DNA of 64,000 bases from Shewanella yunxiaonensis (GTDB lineage: Bacteria > Pseudomonadota > Gammaproteobacteria > Enterobacterales > Shewanellaceae): positions 1,151,001 to 1,215,000 of the forward strand of contig NZ_CP073587.1 of the NCBI RefSeq assembly GCF_018223345.1, written 5' to 3'. The translations under genes were made by a program, and so were the position numbers. A model generated the notes under the pieces. That model was not told the origin of the DNA and made no database searches. It saw only the letters and a program-made list of their open reading frames with translations. This document shows, one piece after another, positions 36,072 through 45,090 of the stretch (position 1 is the stretch's first letter; the number at the start of each line of letters is the position of its first letter).

Positions 36072-36147
36072 GTTTAACAAGGCCAGCAGGAACCAAAAAA
36101 ACCGCCGTTTCGCTCTGGTTTTTCGGCCCTTGCTGGCGGCGTTATGA
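36072..36147 (+). other. Integron attC-like recombination site
   Basis: GTTTAAC (fits RYYYAAC) at 36072 and GTTATGA at 36141 (one mismatch to GTTRRRY) bound a 62-base imperfect palindrome: CAAGGCCAGCAGG pairs with CCCTTGCTGGCGGCG, and an inner AAAAACC pairs with GGTTTTT. Length, the TAACAA...GCGTTA ends and the nested stem are those of attC sites. On the minus strand GTTAAAC fits GTTRRRY exactly, so orientation is uncertain. No integron integrase is present in the window. Confidence 0.6.
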
Positions 36148-36231
36148 GCTTCCAATACGTCAGATTGCTGTACGTTGCCATTGATTGATTTTCAACCTAT
36201 ATTGACCGGAAGAAATCCGTACATATGAGGT

Positions 36232-37286
36232 GGGCGTTGTTGCCTAAATGTGGAACCTTCTGCCTCTGATGCGATCAGATCCTGTAAATAGCAGACAGGA
36301 ATAAATAGCAGTGGGCAAATCCAAGCACCAAATCACCAATTGGCCGGAATATAACAGAGCTTTGACTAAGCGGGGCTCACTGACGTTCTGGATAGACGAG
36401 CAGGCAATGAACCACTGGTGTTGTAGCGAACATCATGGTGGCCGAGGCAGAGGATTTCAGTACAGCGACACTGCGATTGAGACTGCATTGATGCTTAAAG
36501 GTCTATTCAATCTCCCTTTACGAGCACTGGAAGGTTTCATCAATTCGGTATTTGGCTTGATGAGCGTGCCTTTGAAATCACCAGGTTATAGCTGTATCAG
36601 TAAGCGAGCCAAGACTGTCGACATTCGCTACCGCAACCCAAGTCGTGGCGCAATTGCTCACTTGGTTATCGATGCCACAGGTCTGAAAGTTTACGGCGAA
36701 GGTGAATGGAAAATTCGTAAGTACGGTAAAGAAAAACGTCGCACTTGGCGTAAGCTGCATTTAGCCGTGGATGCCGCAACGCATGAAGTCATCGCAGCGG
36801 AAGTGAGCCTTGAAAGCGTGGCCGATAGTGAGGTTCTGCCCACATTGTTGAACCCACGGAGACGTAAGATAAAACAAGTCTCAGCCGATGGGGCTTATGA
36901 TACCAAGAACTGCCATAAGCTGCTGAAACGAAAAAGCAGCAAGCCGACCATTCCCCCCAGGAAGAATGCGGGTTACTGGGAAGCCGGTCACCCGAGGAAT
37001 GAGGCAGTTAAGGCGTTGAAAAGCGATACACTCGAAGAATGGAAGAAAGACAATGACTATCATCAACGTTCTTTGTCAGAAACCGCCATGTATCGTTACA
37101 AACAACTCATCAGTCCGCAACTAAGCCTACGGGACTACAATGGACAGGTCGGCGAGGCATTGGCTGGCGTGAAGGTGATGAACAAAGTCATAGGACTAGG
37201 TATGCCCATTCGCCAGAGGCTCAATTAACACCACGAACCATGATGGGAACTGGCTTATCTGCGATTGATTTGATCAACAACGCCCC
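36232..37286 (+). mobile_element. IS5-family (IS903-group-like) insertion sequence
   Basis: About 1055 bp bounded by GGGCGTTGTTG (36232) and CAACAACGCCC (37275), enclosing one transposase gene. I could not see a convincing target duplication, so the exact ends may be off by a few bases or the flanks have changed. Confidence 0.75.
36311..37228 (+). CDS. IS5-family transposase
   Basis: 305 residues starting at GTG 36311 (GKSKHQITNWPEYNRALTKR). IS903-type blocks: RGSLTFWIDEQA, RGRGFQYSDTAIETALMLKG, LVIDATGLKVYGEGEWKIRK (first Asp), QVSADGAYDTKNCHK (second Asp) and the DDE glutamate in SLSETAMYRYKQLISPQLS. Uninterrupted and full length, so potentially active. Confidence 0.95.
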   Translation: MGKSKHQITNWPEYNRALTKRGSLTFWIDEQAMNHWCCSEHHGGRGRGFQYSDTAIETALMLKGLFNLPLRALEGFINSVFGLMSVPLKSPGYSCISKRAKTVDIRYRNPSRGAIAHLVIDATGLKVYGEGEWKIRKYGKEKRRTWRKLHLAVDAATHEVIAAEVSLESVADSEVLPTLLNPRRRKIKQVSADGAYDTKNCHKLLKRKSSKPTIPPRKNAGYWEAGHPRNEAVKALKSDTLEEWKKDNDYHQRSLSETAMYRYKQLISPQLSLRDYNGQVGEALAGVKVMNKVIGLGMPIRQRLN

Positions 37287-37344
37287 GCATAATGAACATA
37301 GCCCAATGTGCCAAGCTGCCAATTTAAATCATCATGAATAATTA

Positions 37345-39195
37345 TCAATTAAAAAATTTTTTTAATCCGAGAGGAATATAAGCTTTTCTTTTAGCCCTTG
37401 TTAGAGCTACATAAATAACACATAGCTCATCATCAAGTGTGCTTGATTTTTGTTCTAAAAGATACAGATAATCTGTTGATATTACGATATTATCCCATTC
37501 ACGCCCCTTGAGTGCATGTGTTGTACTTATAACACGTGTTACTTCGGACTCAGGTTGATTGAGACTTTCAACATGCTCAATTATAGCTAAAACATCATCC
37601 TTATATTTTTTGTATAATTTAAGAGCAAAAAAAACATCACCATCTGGATTGGATGACAATTCTGATTCTAAATTTGCTATTGAATAGCATCTGGATATAT
37701 ACGGGTGTGTTATATATTAAATTTTCCCGTTAGCCAACGCAACTATATTTCTACAGAGATACTTAACACTATTAAACTCTGTTTTTACGCTTATTGCATG
37801 TCCATTTTCTAATTCATTTTTGGCAATTGATATAATTTCAGCCCTTGTCCTAGTTAAGATCGCTCCGATATGTTCAGGAAAAACATCTCCATCTTGGTAA
37901 AAAATAATTTCTGATTTAATATTATCGAGAGATCGAATCTTATTTTCCGGAGGTTCACTATGTAAAGAAAGTAGCTTATTAGCACCAATAGCAATTTCTT
38001 CACCAAAACGTCTGGATAATGTCAATGACTGCCTTGGCAAATCAAACAAACTCATTGTGTTAACTGCTCCTCGCCATTTGAATAGTTGCTGATGCCTATC
38101 ACCAATAACGATTATATTTCTATCTGAGTGGTTTTTCAATATTTGATAAAAAGCACCATTTGTATCTTGGGCTTCATCAATAATAATGTTGGATATTTCT
38201 TGTGGTAATTGTATATCAGGGCGTAGAGACCAAAACTTCATTAGATGATGAAACTTTATAACATGCTTGTTATCACGAGAGTTTGACAAAAGAAAGTCCC
38301 AATAATTTCTCGCCCAGCCTGTGATCAACTCTATAGATTTATCATTGGAGACCTGGATTGGTACATGCCTTGGTAAGACGATATCATCAATGCTATTACA
38401 AAAATTAGCAACTGTATCTTGCACAATAGAAGATATTGCATAAGATTTTAATGTGTTTTTCCCAATATCCAGCTTTCTTGGTAATCCCAAAATCATTTGA
38501 ACAGAATTACTTTCAGATTTTTTATTTTGATTTTTCGGGTTGAAATTGCTTTTAAATGGTGATTTTTCAAGGGCATGACAGTATGCAAGCGAGTCTTGAG
38601 TAAACGAGTTTTTTGTAACCCTCTCTTTAGCTTCAATAGAATTTTCTTTTAGAAAAGATGTATAAATAGTTTTATCATGTCCCAACTTTTCAACTATGTA
38701 ACTTGCAAGAACTGTTTTTCCCGTGCCTGCGAAACTATTAACAACTAATCCATTTTCGCATATGTCAATAGCTGATTGTTGTTCTTTAGATGGTTTTTTC
38801 TTACCTAAAAAATTGCGCCTGACATTGTAATTTGACTCTTTGTTAAGTTTATTTTTATATGAGAAATTTTGTGGCTCTATGGATTTATCAAATATTTTAA
38901 AGTTGCTGTCATTATTATTAAAATCAGAATCAAATAAACTTACGATAGAGCTTTCTATTTTACTTTTGAAATTTGGTGAAAAACAGACGAGATCACTGTA
39001 TGCAATTAGAGCATCATCAATATAAACTTCTTTTGAACAATGTTCATACACACCATTCTCAAGCACTAAAAAATGTGAAGCACAATTTAAAATCTCCAAT
39101 TTTTTATCGTGATTCAGTCGGCTAAGCACTAATTCTTTATTAGGCTTTTCAAGCAAGTAAAAAAGTGGAGCTATATCTGATTTCATTGTAAACAT
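37345..39195 (-). pseudogene. UvrD/Rep-type superfamily 1 helicase with one in-frame stop
   Basis: Read leftward from ATG 39195. A non-helicase N-terminal region (about 135 residues) precedes motif I in LVVNSFAGTGKTVLASYIVE, motif II IIIDEAQDTNGAFYQI, motif III IVIGDRHQQLFKWRGAVN, and motif IV region LSRRFGEEIAIGANK. The frame stops at TAA 37717-37719 but continues in the same frame through motif V (STTHALKGREWDNIVISTD) and VI (YVALTRAKRKAY). So a single nonsense change splits a roughly 617-codon gene into 492- and 104-residue frames. DNA is markedly AT-rich, suggesting transfer. A defence or repair role is inference. Confidence 0.88.
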
Positions 39196-39807
39196 TCTTC
39201 TCTGTTTGCTTATACATAGTCTGTCAACTATTGCGATTAAATCGCAGTTAACGTTTTTGCTTGCTCAATAAATTTATGTAGATACACCGGGACTCGTACT
39301 ACCTGAATCATGCGAGAACGCGTTCAATCATTCATAAACAAACACCTCAACCATAGATTGTAAAATTTGCACGTCTAATGTAATAAATAAAAATATTGAT
39401 AAGTGTATGCCGCCAAAAGCAATCGTAATTTCTTTTCGATAAATACAAATAACTCAGTAATCCAACATTGTTAATTATCAGAGAATTTTGATGTTATTGA
39501 AAATAATATTTTAAATCCTGTTGATTGTCAAGTTGAAATATGGTGAAAATAGTATGCTATAATATCATTATTGAGATTTATGATTTACTGTTACCTATGC
39601 TGTATATAATAGGTTATTCAATATTTGATTTTTAATCTTATTAAAAATTTGGTAAAAACATATATAAAGTATAAATTTTTACCTTGTATTTCTAATGTAT
39701 TTATTGATATCGTGTTGGTGGTTTTCGGTAGCGATGAACGATGTGATTATCTTTTGTCGAAATTTCTCTTTTTTAAATATGATGGGATAAATATAAAATT
39801 GCGTTTT
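39196..39807. other. AT-rich gene-free gap
   Basis: 612 bases between two leftward transcription units. Very AT-rich, with many short TATA-like stretches that make promoter calls unreliable; the helicase promoter must lie in its left part. I see no convincing gene; a 64-codon frame at 39625-39819 has no Shine-Dalgarno sequence and reads like translated AT-rich DNA. Confidence 0.6.
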
Positions 39808-41082
39808 TTAATCAAATAAAAAATCAAATTCATATTGCTTTTGTGAGTCATCGAGCTCAACTCGCTGCTGTCCAGCTTGTAGAATCCGTTGGAGCTTCAG
39901 AACCTTGGGAAGATGCTGCTCTGCCTTTTCCAAAAATAGGCTGTCACTAGGTTCTTTGTCTTCAATTGAGCGGAATATCGCCAATTTGAGAACGTCTGAA
40001 TTGTCTACTAACACATCCACTCTCGTTTTAGCACTATCTATAAGTTTTGCACTTTGAATTTTAGTTAGTTTTCTCGCGCTGAAGTGAAATAGATTACTAG
40101 CCAATTCGTCGATGAAATTCGTGTTTCCATAAACCTTAATCAAACTAGCATGTTCGTTTTTTTCTGTAATTGCATAAATCAATACGTCGTGTGCGTGGAA
40201 ATGGATAAGTACGGTGTCTGATCTCTTAATGTCTTTGTGAGCTTTTTGCCATTTTTTAACAGTCCGCTGCAACTCTCTAAAGTTAATAACAGATGACAAT
40301 ATTTGACGGAAATTTAATGAGTTAATATTGCCAAATGTTCTTTTGTCACTTAATTCACACGTAATGATTCTTTGTTTGGTTTGAAAGGTCAGTTCGATCC
40401 CTTGTTGGGCTATTTCAATGTTTTCTTCCGATGGGTCATTGCATAGGGTCTCAAGCAACTCTTTCTCAGATGGCGTTAGGATCATATGTAATGGTGGTAT
40501 TTCTATATGTTCAGCAACTGGGATATGAACAACTGAGTTGCCTGTTTGTACTTTGATAGTCTGTTGGTCACGGTTGATTTCGATGAAATCAAATGGCATC
40601 AGTTGACTCACTTTCGCCAGAATTTCCTGGATTTGCTTTTTTGTCACCGAAATAAATGGACGGCATGAGTTACTGGTGAGGTAATTTGTGTGCTTTTTAT
40701 TGATCTCCAGACAATTACCGCAGCTTAGCCCAAGGGTATCATTGTTCACGGTACTTTCATCGATAACGGTGACAGAACGAGCCTCGTTCCGTTTCATTAC
40801 TATACCAAGTTCGATATCCCTGGTTTGTTGTGGGACAAAATCAAGTAAACGTTTGCAGAATCCTGTGTCGAGAGCAAATTGAGTATCTTGAATATGAGGT
40901 GATTGGCCATCAAGGAAAAGTGTACATTGTGCCAATCTAGGCATTTGCCCTGATACAATAGTAAGCGTTCTTTCTGCTTTATTAGTGATAAACAAAACGG
41001 TGCTTTCGGCGTATCTAGAGTCAATACAGTCAATCGCTGTGTGAAGTATTGAACGTTGTGATGCTGGTATCACTAGTTTCAT
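39808..41082 (-). CDS. Sliding-clamp-like protein of a recombinase operon
   Basis: 424 residues, not firmly assigned. Its opening (MKLVIPASQRSILHTAIDCI, LFITNKAERTLTIVSG) and internal repeats (FALDTGFCKRLLDFVPQQ; RPFISVTKKQIQEILAKVSQ, FDFIEINRDQQTIKVQTG) resemble the alternating helix and strand pattern of DnaN beta-clamp domains. The C-terminus ends QKQYEFDFLFD, similar to a clamp-binding or clamp-terminal motif. The ATG directly abuts the stop of the upstream recombinase gene, so the two are co-translated. A clamp-like or other DNA-associated accessory subunit is inference; structure prediction would decide. Confidence 0.6.
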   Translation of the reverse strand: MKLVIPASQRSILHTAIDCIDSRYAESTVLFITNKAERTLTIVSGQMPRLAQCTLFLDGQSPHIQDTQFALDTGFCKRLLDFVPQQTRDIELGIVMKRNEARSVTVIDESTVNNDTLGLSCGNCLEINKKHTNYLTSNSCRPFISVTKKQIQEILAKVSQLMPFDFIEINRDQQTIKVQTGNSVVHIPVAEHIEIPPLHMILTPSEKELLETLCNDPSEENIEIAQQGIELTFQTKQRIITCELSDKRTFGNINSLNFRQILSSVINFRELQRTVKKWQKAHKDIKRSDTVLIHFHAHDVLIYAITEKNEHASLIKVYGNTNFIDELASNLFHFSARKLTKIQSAKLIDSAKTRVDVLVDNSDVLKLAIFRSIEDKEPSDSLFLEKAEQHLPKVLKLQRILQAGQQRVELDDSQKQYEFDFLFD

Positions 41083-43578
41083 TTAGCGCTCCTCATCTTG
41101 CCTGAGGCGTAACAAATATTGATAGCTGTATTGGAGGATATCCAGAGTTATCCCTGGTTTGGGGTGAAACGAAATTGTGAGTGTTGTATCACCGACGGCA
41201 TGTTTTTTTAGTGTCACAACGTCATTTGGCTGTGCAAACTCAGTTTTTAAAATCTTTTCCTGGCGATCGCTTCTTAACTTTCGATTTGTCGACAACGTGA
41301 AGTGAAACACTAGCCATTTCCAATCCTTATGACGGAAAAACTTGGTGAAGGCCCGAGCATTTTTGATATTGCATGCGAGTGTCATGGAGAGTGAATTACT
41401 ATCAGTGCTTAATTCGATTTTGGGCAATGTCTTAAGTGCAGTCACCCGTTGTTTGTCTGTTGATTCGATAAGGTGTTTGCATCCATGCGACCATATCTTG
41501 CTCAACCCACCGAAATCCGTGTTTTGTCCACGTTGCATGTTAGTAAAGATGTAACCCAATAAAGTAAGTTGACTGGAATCTAGTGATTCGAACCAAAGGG
41601 GTAAGCACGCTGTTGAAATCTTGGGAGGAGTGGGAGCTTTTACTTTATGAATAGCGGCGCTTAAACAATCTTCTGATAAAGATATTTTTTGCGATTTTTG
41701 CTCCGGCACGTCAGTGCTGTAGCAATCCCGTTTAGTCAGTTTTCTTACTCGACGGTAAAGCTCCTTCGATGAAGGGGGTAAACCAAGTAAATACTTAAGT
41801 TCTTCCTTACTATACGCTTTTGCTGCAAAGCAATGGTGCGGAGGACTAATGATCTTTAGCAGCCAATCGATTCCGTGTAAGTACGACCACCGAGTCGTTG
41901 ACCAAGATTCATGGCCGATTTGGGCGCACACTTCGTCCAGAAGTAAGCCATCGTTTATTTGAGCTGGATTCGCTAATTCAAGCCAGTACTCAAATCTTGC
42001 GTCAATTGTTTCATTTGAAAATATCTCACGCTCTAACGCTGTCTCGCCTCGATGAACTTCTGGAAGTTGAGATACTAAGTGCAGTGCTTGCTGAACAAAA
42101 TAGTGAATGCCAGTATGACGCAATTGATGAAAGCCAAATTTTTGCCCAAAGAGACACTTTAGTGTCCTTGACACTGGGCTCAGGTAATAGAGTTGGCGTG
42201 AGTGAAGCGACTCACCTTCGAAGCCAATAAACGGTAATTCATTATTCGACTGCTTTTTAAGGTTGATTACATAATGAAAAATATCACGAAACTGCTTTGG
42301 TATTACCGTATAAACATTGCGGGATTTCCCACTTTTTGTGCGCCCCTCACTGGTATGAGTTATATAAAGTTCTAATTGCCCTGTTGAGTGTGTGTACACT
42401 ATATCTCTGTTTCGTAGCCTCATTACTTCGCCTCGTCTCAGCATGCCAAAGGTGCCAAGTAGGCAGGACGTAACAGCAAATAATGATCGAAAGGGATTAC
42501 TAGTGGGGGCTATCAGAAGCGTTTGGGTAAGATCCGTTAACCCATCGATGTCTATGCGGTACGGATTAACGGATGGCTTGCTGGTCGGAAAATTAAATGC
42601 ATTGATATCAAGATCTTCGGTCAACTCCTGAGTACTCATGAAATTTAGGAAATACTGAATATGTTTTTGAGAATTTTCCGTATCTACTGATCGGTAGAGA
42701 TTATGTGCCCATCGGTTTAATGAATCTTCATTCGTCGCATCTGAATACGAAAGAGGAAAATGCTCTAACCGATTTTCTAGATTCGTATATTGCTCGATGG
42801 TGCTAAGGGCTAATTTTTCCTTTTTTAACCCACCAAAACGGATTGTATTGATGGTATAGAGATATAGCATTTGCGGCAGAATATTATCTGAGTGCCAATC
42901 AGGCTCATTCGTTTCAAGTTTCGATCGTGCATTGTGGCTAGATTTCAGGAGCGCTTTGTGAGGCCATTTGACCGCGGTTGCCTGAACTAATGGGCGTGAC
43001 TCGAACCAGCATTCATTCCACGTGATTTCGTAAATATGTGATAGTGGTGTGTTGGTTGGTTGATCGTGATAACGGCCGACATGTCTTTCCGGATATGACA
43101 TATCTTTGAGGAACATTGGTGGGATTTTGTAATGAGTGAACCATCTGCACTGAAAACGTCGTTGCCAAGTGATCGGCTTTCCAACCGTTAACTTATTTTT
43201 CTTGGCCCAATCGTTGATGCTGTTGAGCAAATTTATCTCAGTTATTGGTTCAGCATTCTGTGCGTAAAAATCCGTAAGAAGACGTAATACGAATGGCGGT
43301 AGCGCATAATGTGTGTAAAACCGACTCTGCTCGTTCTTGTTAGGTGCGTGATAGATTCTCAAGCAAGGTTTAGACGTCGTGTAATCAATAGATTGGCGAT
43401 TATTGATGATGTCGACGATTTTCTTTAGCGAGAGTGGTGCGACATCAAATGCGATGGATAAAGCGATTAATATGGACGAAATGTGATGTCTGCTGAGAAT
43501 AAGTTGCTGTTTATCCTTTTCGTAAGAGAGCCGTATTTGACTCGCATGATTTGTATTAGTCCAGACTAGATCTGACAC
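41083..43578 (-). CDS. Large tyrosine-recombinase-like protein
   Basis: 831 residues. The central region carries the tyrosine-recombinase residues: Arg in GMLRRGEVMRLRNRDIV, Lys in GRTKSGKSRNVYTVI, HxxR in FGFHQLRHTGIHYFVQQ, His in EVCAQIGHESWSTTRW and a candidate nucleophile tyrosine in WSYLHGIDWLLK. Long N- and C-terminal extensions of unknown fold surround the core. The nominal GTG start at 43578 lies within sequence of the IS481 insertion, so the true N-terminus has probably been altered. It is co-translated with the clamp-like gene. Belongs to a multi-recombinase mobile element. Confidence 0.75.
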   Translation of the reverse strand: MSDLVWTNTNHASQIRLSYEKDKQQLILSRHHISSILIALSIAFDVAPLSLKKIVDIINNRQSIDYTTSKPCLRIYHAPNKNEQSRFYTHYALPPFVLRLLTDFYAQNAEPITEINLLNSINDWAKKNKLTVGKPITWQRRFQCRWFTHYKIPPMFLKDMSYPERHVGRYHDQPTNTPLSHIYEITWNECWFESRPLVQATAVKWPHKALLKSSHNARSKLETNEPDWHSDNILPQMLYLYTINTIRFGGLKKEKLALSTIEQYTNLENRLEHFPLSYSDATNEDSLNRWAHNLYRSVDTENSQKHIQYFLNFMSTQELTEDLDINAFNFPTSKPSVNPYRIDIDGLTDLTQTLLIAPTSNPFRSLFAVTSCLLGTFGMLRRGEVMRLRNRDIVYTHSTGQLELYITHTSEGRTKSGKSRNVYTVIPKQFRDIFHYVINLKKQSNNELPFIGFEGESLHSRQLYYLSPVSRTLKCLFGQKFGFHQLRHTGIHYFVQQALHLVSQLPEVHRGETALEREIFSNETIDARFEYWLELANPAQINDGLLLDEVCAQIGHESWSTTRWSYLHGIDWLLKIISPPHHCFAAKAYSKEELKYLLGLPPSSKELYRRVRKLTKRDCYSTDVPEQKSQKISLSEDCLSAAIHKVKAPTPPKISTACLPLWFESLDSSQLTLLGYIFTNMQRGQNTDFGGLSKIWSHGCKHLIESTDKQRVTALKTLPKIELSTDSNSLSMTLACNIKNARAFTKFFRHKDWKWLVFHFTLSTNRKLRSDRQEKILKTEFAQPNDVVTLKKHAVGDTTLTISFHPKPGITLDILQYSYQYLLRLRQDEER

Positions 43579-44742
43579 ATCATCTTGAAAAGATGAGAGT
43601 TACCCGTTTTGATAAAGGTGTCGAATCTTAAATCAAAACATAAGGCAACTCTCATGCTTCATACTAACAATCCGATTATCAAACACAAAGCGGGTTTACT
43701 CAATCTCGCAGCAGAACTGGGAAACGTTTCTAAGGCCTGTAAGGTGATGGGCGTATCTCGAGACACCTTCTATCGCTACCAGGAATTGGTTGAAAGTGGT
43801 GGTGTTGAATCGCTTATCAATCAGTCCAGAAGAGCGCCTAACCTTAAGAACCGTGTCGATGATGCAACCGAACAAGCCGTCATCGCACATGCGATAGCAT
43901 TTCCTGCCCACGGCCAATCACGCACCAGTAATGAACTGCGCAAAACAGGCGTATTTGTGTCGGCGAGTGGTGTTCGTTCTATCTGGCTGCGGCACGATTT
44001 AGAGAACTTCAAAAAGCGCTTAAAGGCTTTGGAAGCCAAGGTCGAGCAAGAAGGTATTATCTTGTCAGATGCGCAGGTCGCAGCGCTGGAACGCAAGCAA
44101 CAGGATGATGAAGCTTGTGGTGAAATTGAAACCTTCCATCCAGGCTATTTGGGCTCGCAAGATACGTTCTATGTCGGCAATCTTAAAGGTGTTGGTCGCA
44201 TCTATCAGCAGACCTTCGTTGATACCTATAGCAAGGTAGCATTTGCCAAGCTGTACACAACGAAAACGCCTATCACTTCGGCTGATTTGCTCAATGACCG
44301 AGTGCTGCCGTTCTTTGAGGCTCAAGCATTACCCATGCTGCGTATTTTGACTGACCGAGGAACAGAATACTGTGGCAAAGTAGAGCAACACGACTATCAG
44401 TTGTACCTAGCGATTAACGACATAGAGCACACCAAAACTAAGGCGCGTCATCCGCAAACCAATGGTATCTGTGAACGCTTCCATAAAACGATTTTGAATG
44501 AGTTTTATCAGGTAACGTTTCGTAAAAAGCTTTACGGAAATATGGAGGAACTGCAAAAAGATCTGGACGAATGGCTGGCGTATTACAACAATGAACGGAC
44601 TCATCAGGGAAAAATGTGTTGTGGCCGAACACCAATGGCGACACTCGTTGATGGGAAAGCGATTTGGGCTGAAAAGAATTTAGCTCAAATCTAATCTGAC
44701 GGAGGCACCAGAAAAATGGGTAACTGTCAGATCAGGTCTGAG
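43570..44742 (+). mobile_element. IS481-family insertion sequence
   Basis: About 1.17 kb. GATCTGACA occurs near both ends in inverted orientation (43569 and about 44725-44733), followed inward by AGTTACCC(G/A)TTTT on each side; the left end has about 20 extra bases between these blocks. CTAG at 43566 and 44743 is a possible 4-bp target duplication. It lies between the 115-residue gene and the large recombinase gene and breaks their operon. Confidence 0.75.
43654..44694 (+). CDS. IS481-family transposase
   Basis: 346 residues from ATG 43654 (MLHTNNPIIKHKAGLLNLAA), with AAGGCAA upstream; an earlier start at 43609 is less likely. Winged helix-turn-helix (GNVSKACKVMGVSRDTFYRY) then the DDE core: QQTFVDTYSKVAFAKLYTTK, MLRILTDRGTEYCGKVEQ and HPQTNGICERFHKTILNEFY, ending YYNNERTHQGKMCCGRTPM. 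Uninterrupted. Confidence 0.95.
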   Translation: MLHTNNPIIKHKAGLLNLAAELGNVSKACKVMGVSRDTFYRYQELVESGGVESLINQSRRAPNLKNRVDDATEQAVIAHAIAFPAHGQSRTSNELRKTGVFVSASGVRSIWLRHDLENFKKRLKALEAKVEQEGIILSDAQVAALERKQQDDEACGEIETFHPGYLGSQDTFYVGNLKGVGRIYQQTFVDTYSKVAFAKLYTTKTPITSADLLNDRVLPFFEAQALPMLRILTDRGTEYCGKVEQHDYQLYLAINDIEHTKTKARHPQTNGICERFHKTILNEFYQVTFRKKLYGNMEELQKDLDEWLAYYNNERTHQGKMCCGRTPMATLVDGKAIWAEKNLAQI

Positions 44743-45090
44743 CTAGTACACATGATTGGCTTCCAGAACTATTGCTTCCATCCACTTTAACTCATGGTCT
44801 ATCAACTTATTTTCATTTTTTTTGGGGATTTGCCATTGGCAGGTGTCACCCAAATATTGAATGATATTATTCAGTGCAAACCAATAGAGCTTACGTCTTC
44901 CTTTGGCCAAATTTTCAAAATGGGAACTAGCTTCTGTTACGTCACCTACATCGATTGTCCTTGAAGGCTTACTATAAATAGGCCAGCGTTCAAGCAGCCA
45001 AGAGATCTCGTCGATCCCCGCATAAGGTAAGCCGAGTTCCAGAACATATTCCGAGATTCTAGTTGCTAGTGTTTGGACGAACTTAGTCAT
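44743..45090 (-). CDS. Small protein of the recombinase operon
   Basis: 115 residues, mainly helical (TLATRISEYVLELGLPYAGI, RRKLYWFALNNIIQYLG), no family recognised. Its ATG at 45090 overlaps the stop of the upstream 519-residue recombinase by eight bases, so it is translationally coupled to it. Its stop codon TAG falls at the IS481 junction, and only the final codons could have been affected by the insertion. Small partner proteins are common in multi-recombinase elements, but a direct role is inference. Confidence 0.65.
   Translation of the reverse strand: MTKFVQTLATRISEYVLELGLPYAGIDEISWLLERWPIYSKPSRTIDVGDVTEASSHFENLAKGRRKLYWFALNNIIQYLGDTCQWQIPKKNENKLIDHELKWMEAIVLEANHVY

Noticed and set aside
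35960..36090. Alternative minus-strand reading ending HHRAIELGMEIWRR as a separate protein
   Set aside because: It overlaps the clear HNH-family reading in another frame and matches no family; judged fortuitous.
39625..39819. 64-codon frame in the AT-rich gap
   Set aside because: Composition of translated AT-rich DNA, no ribosome binding site, overlaps the end of the clamp-like gene.
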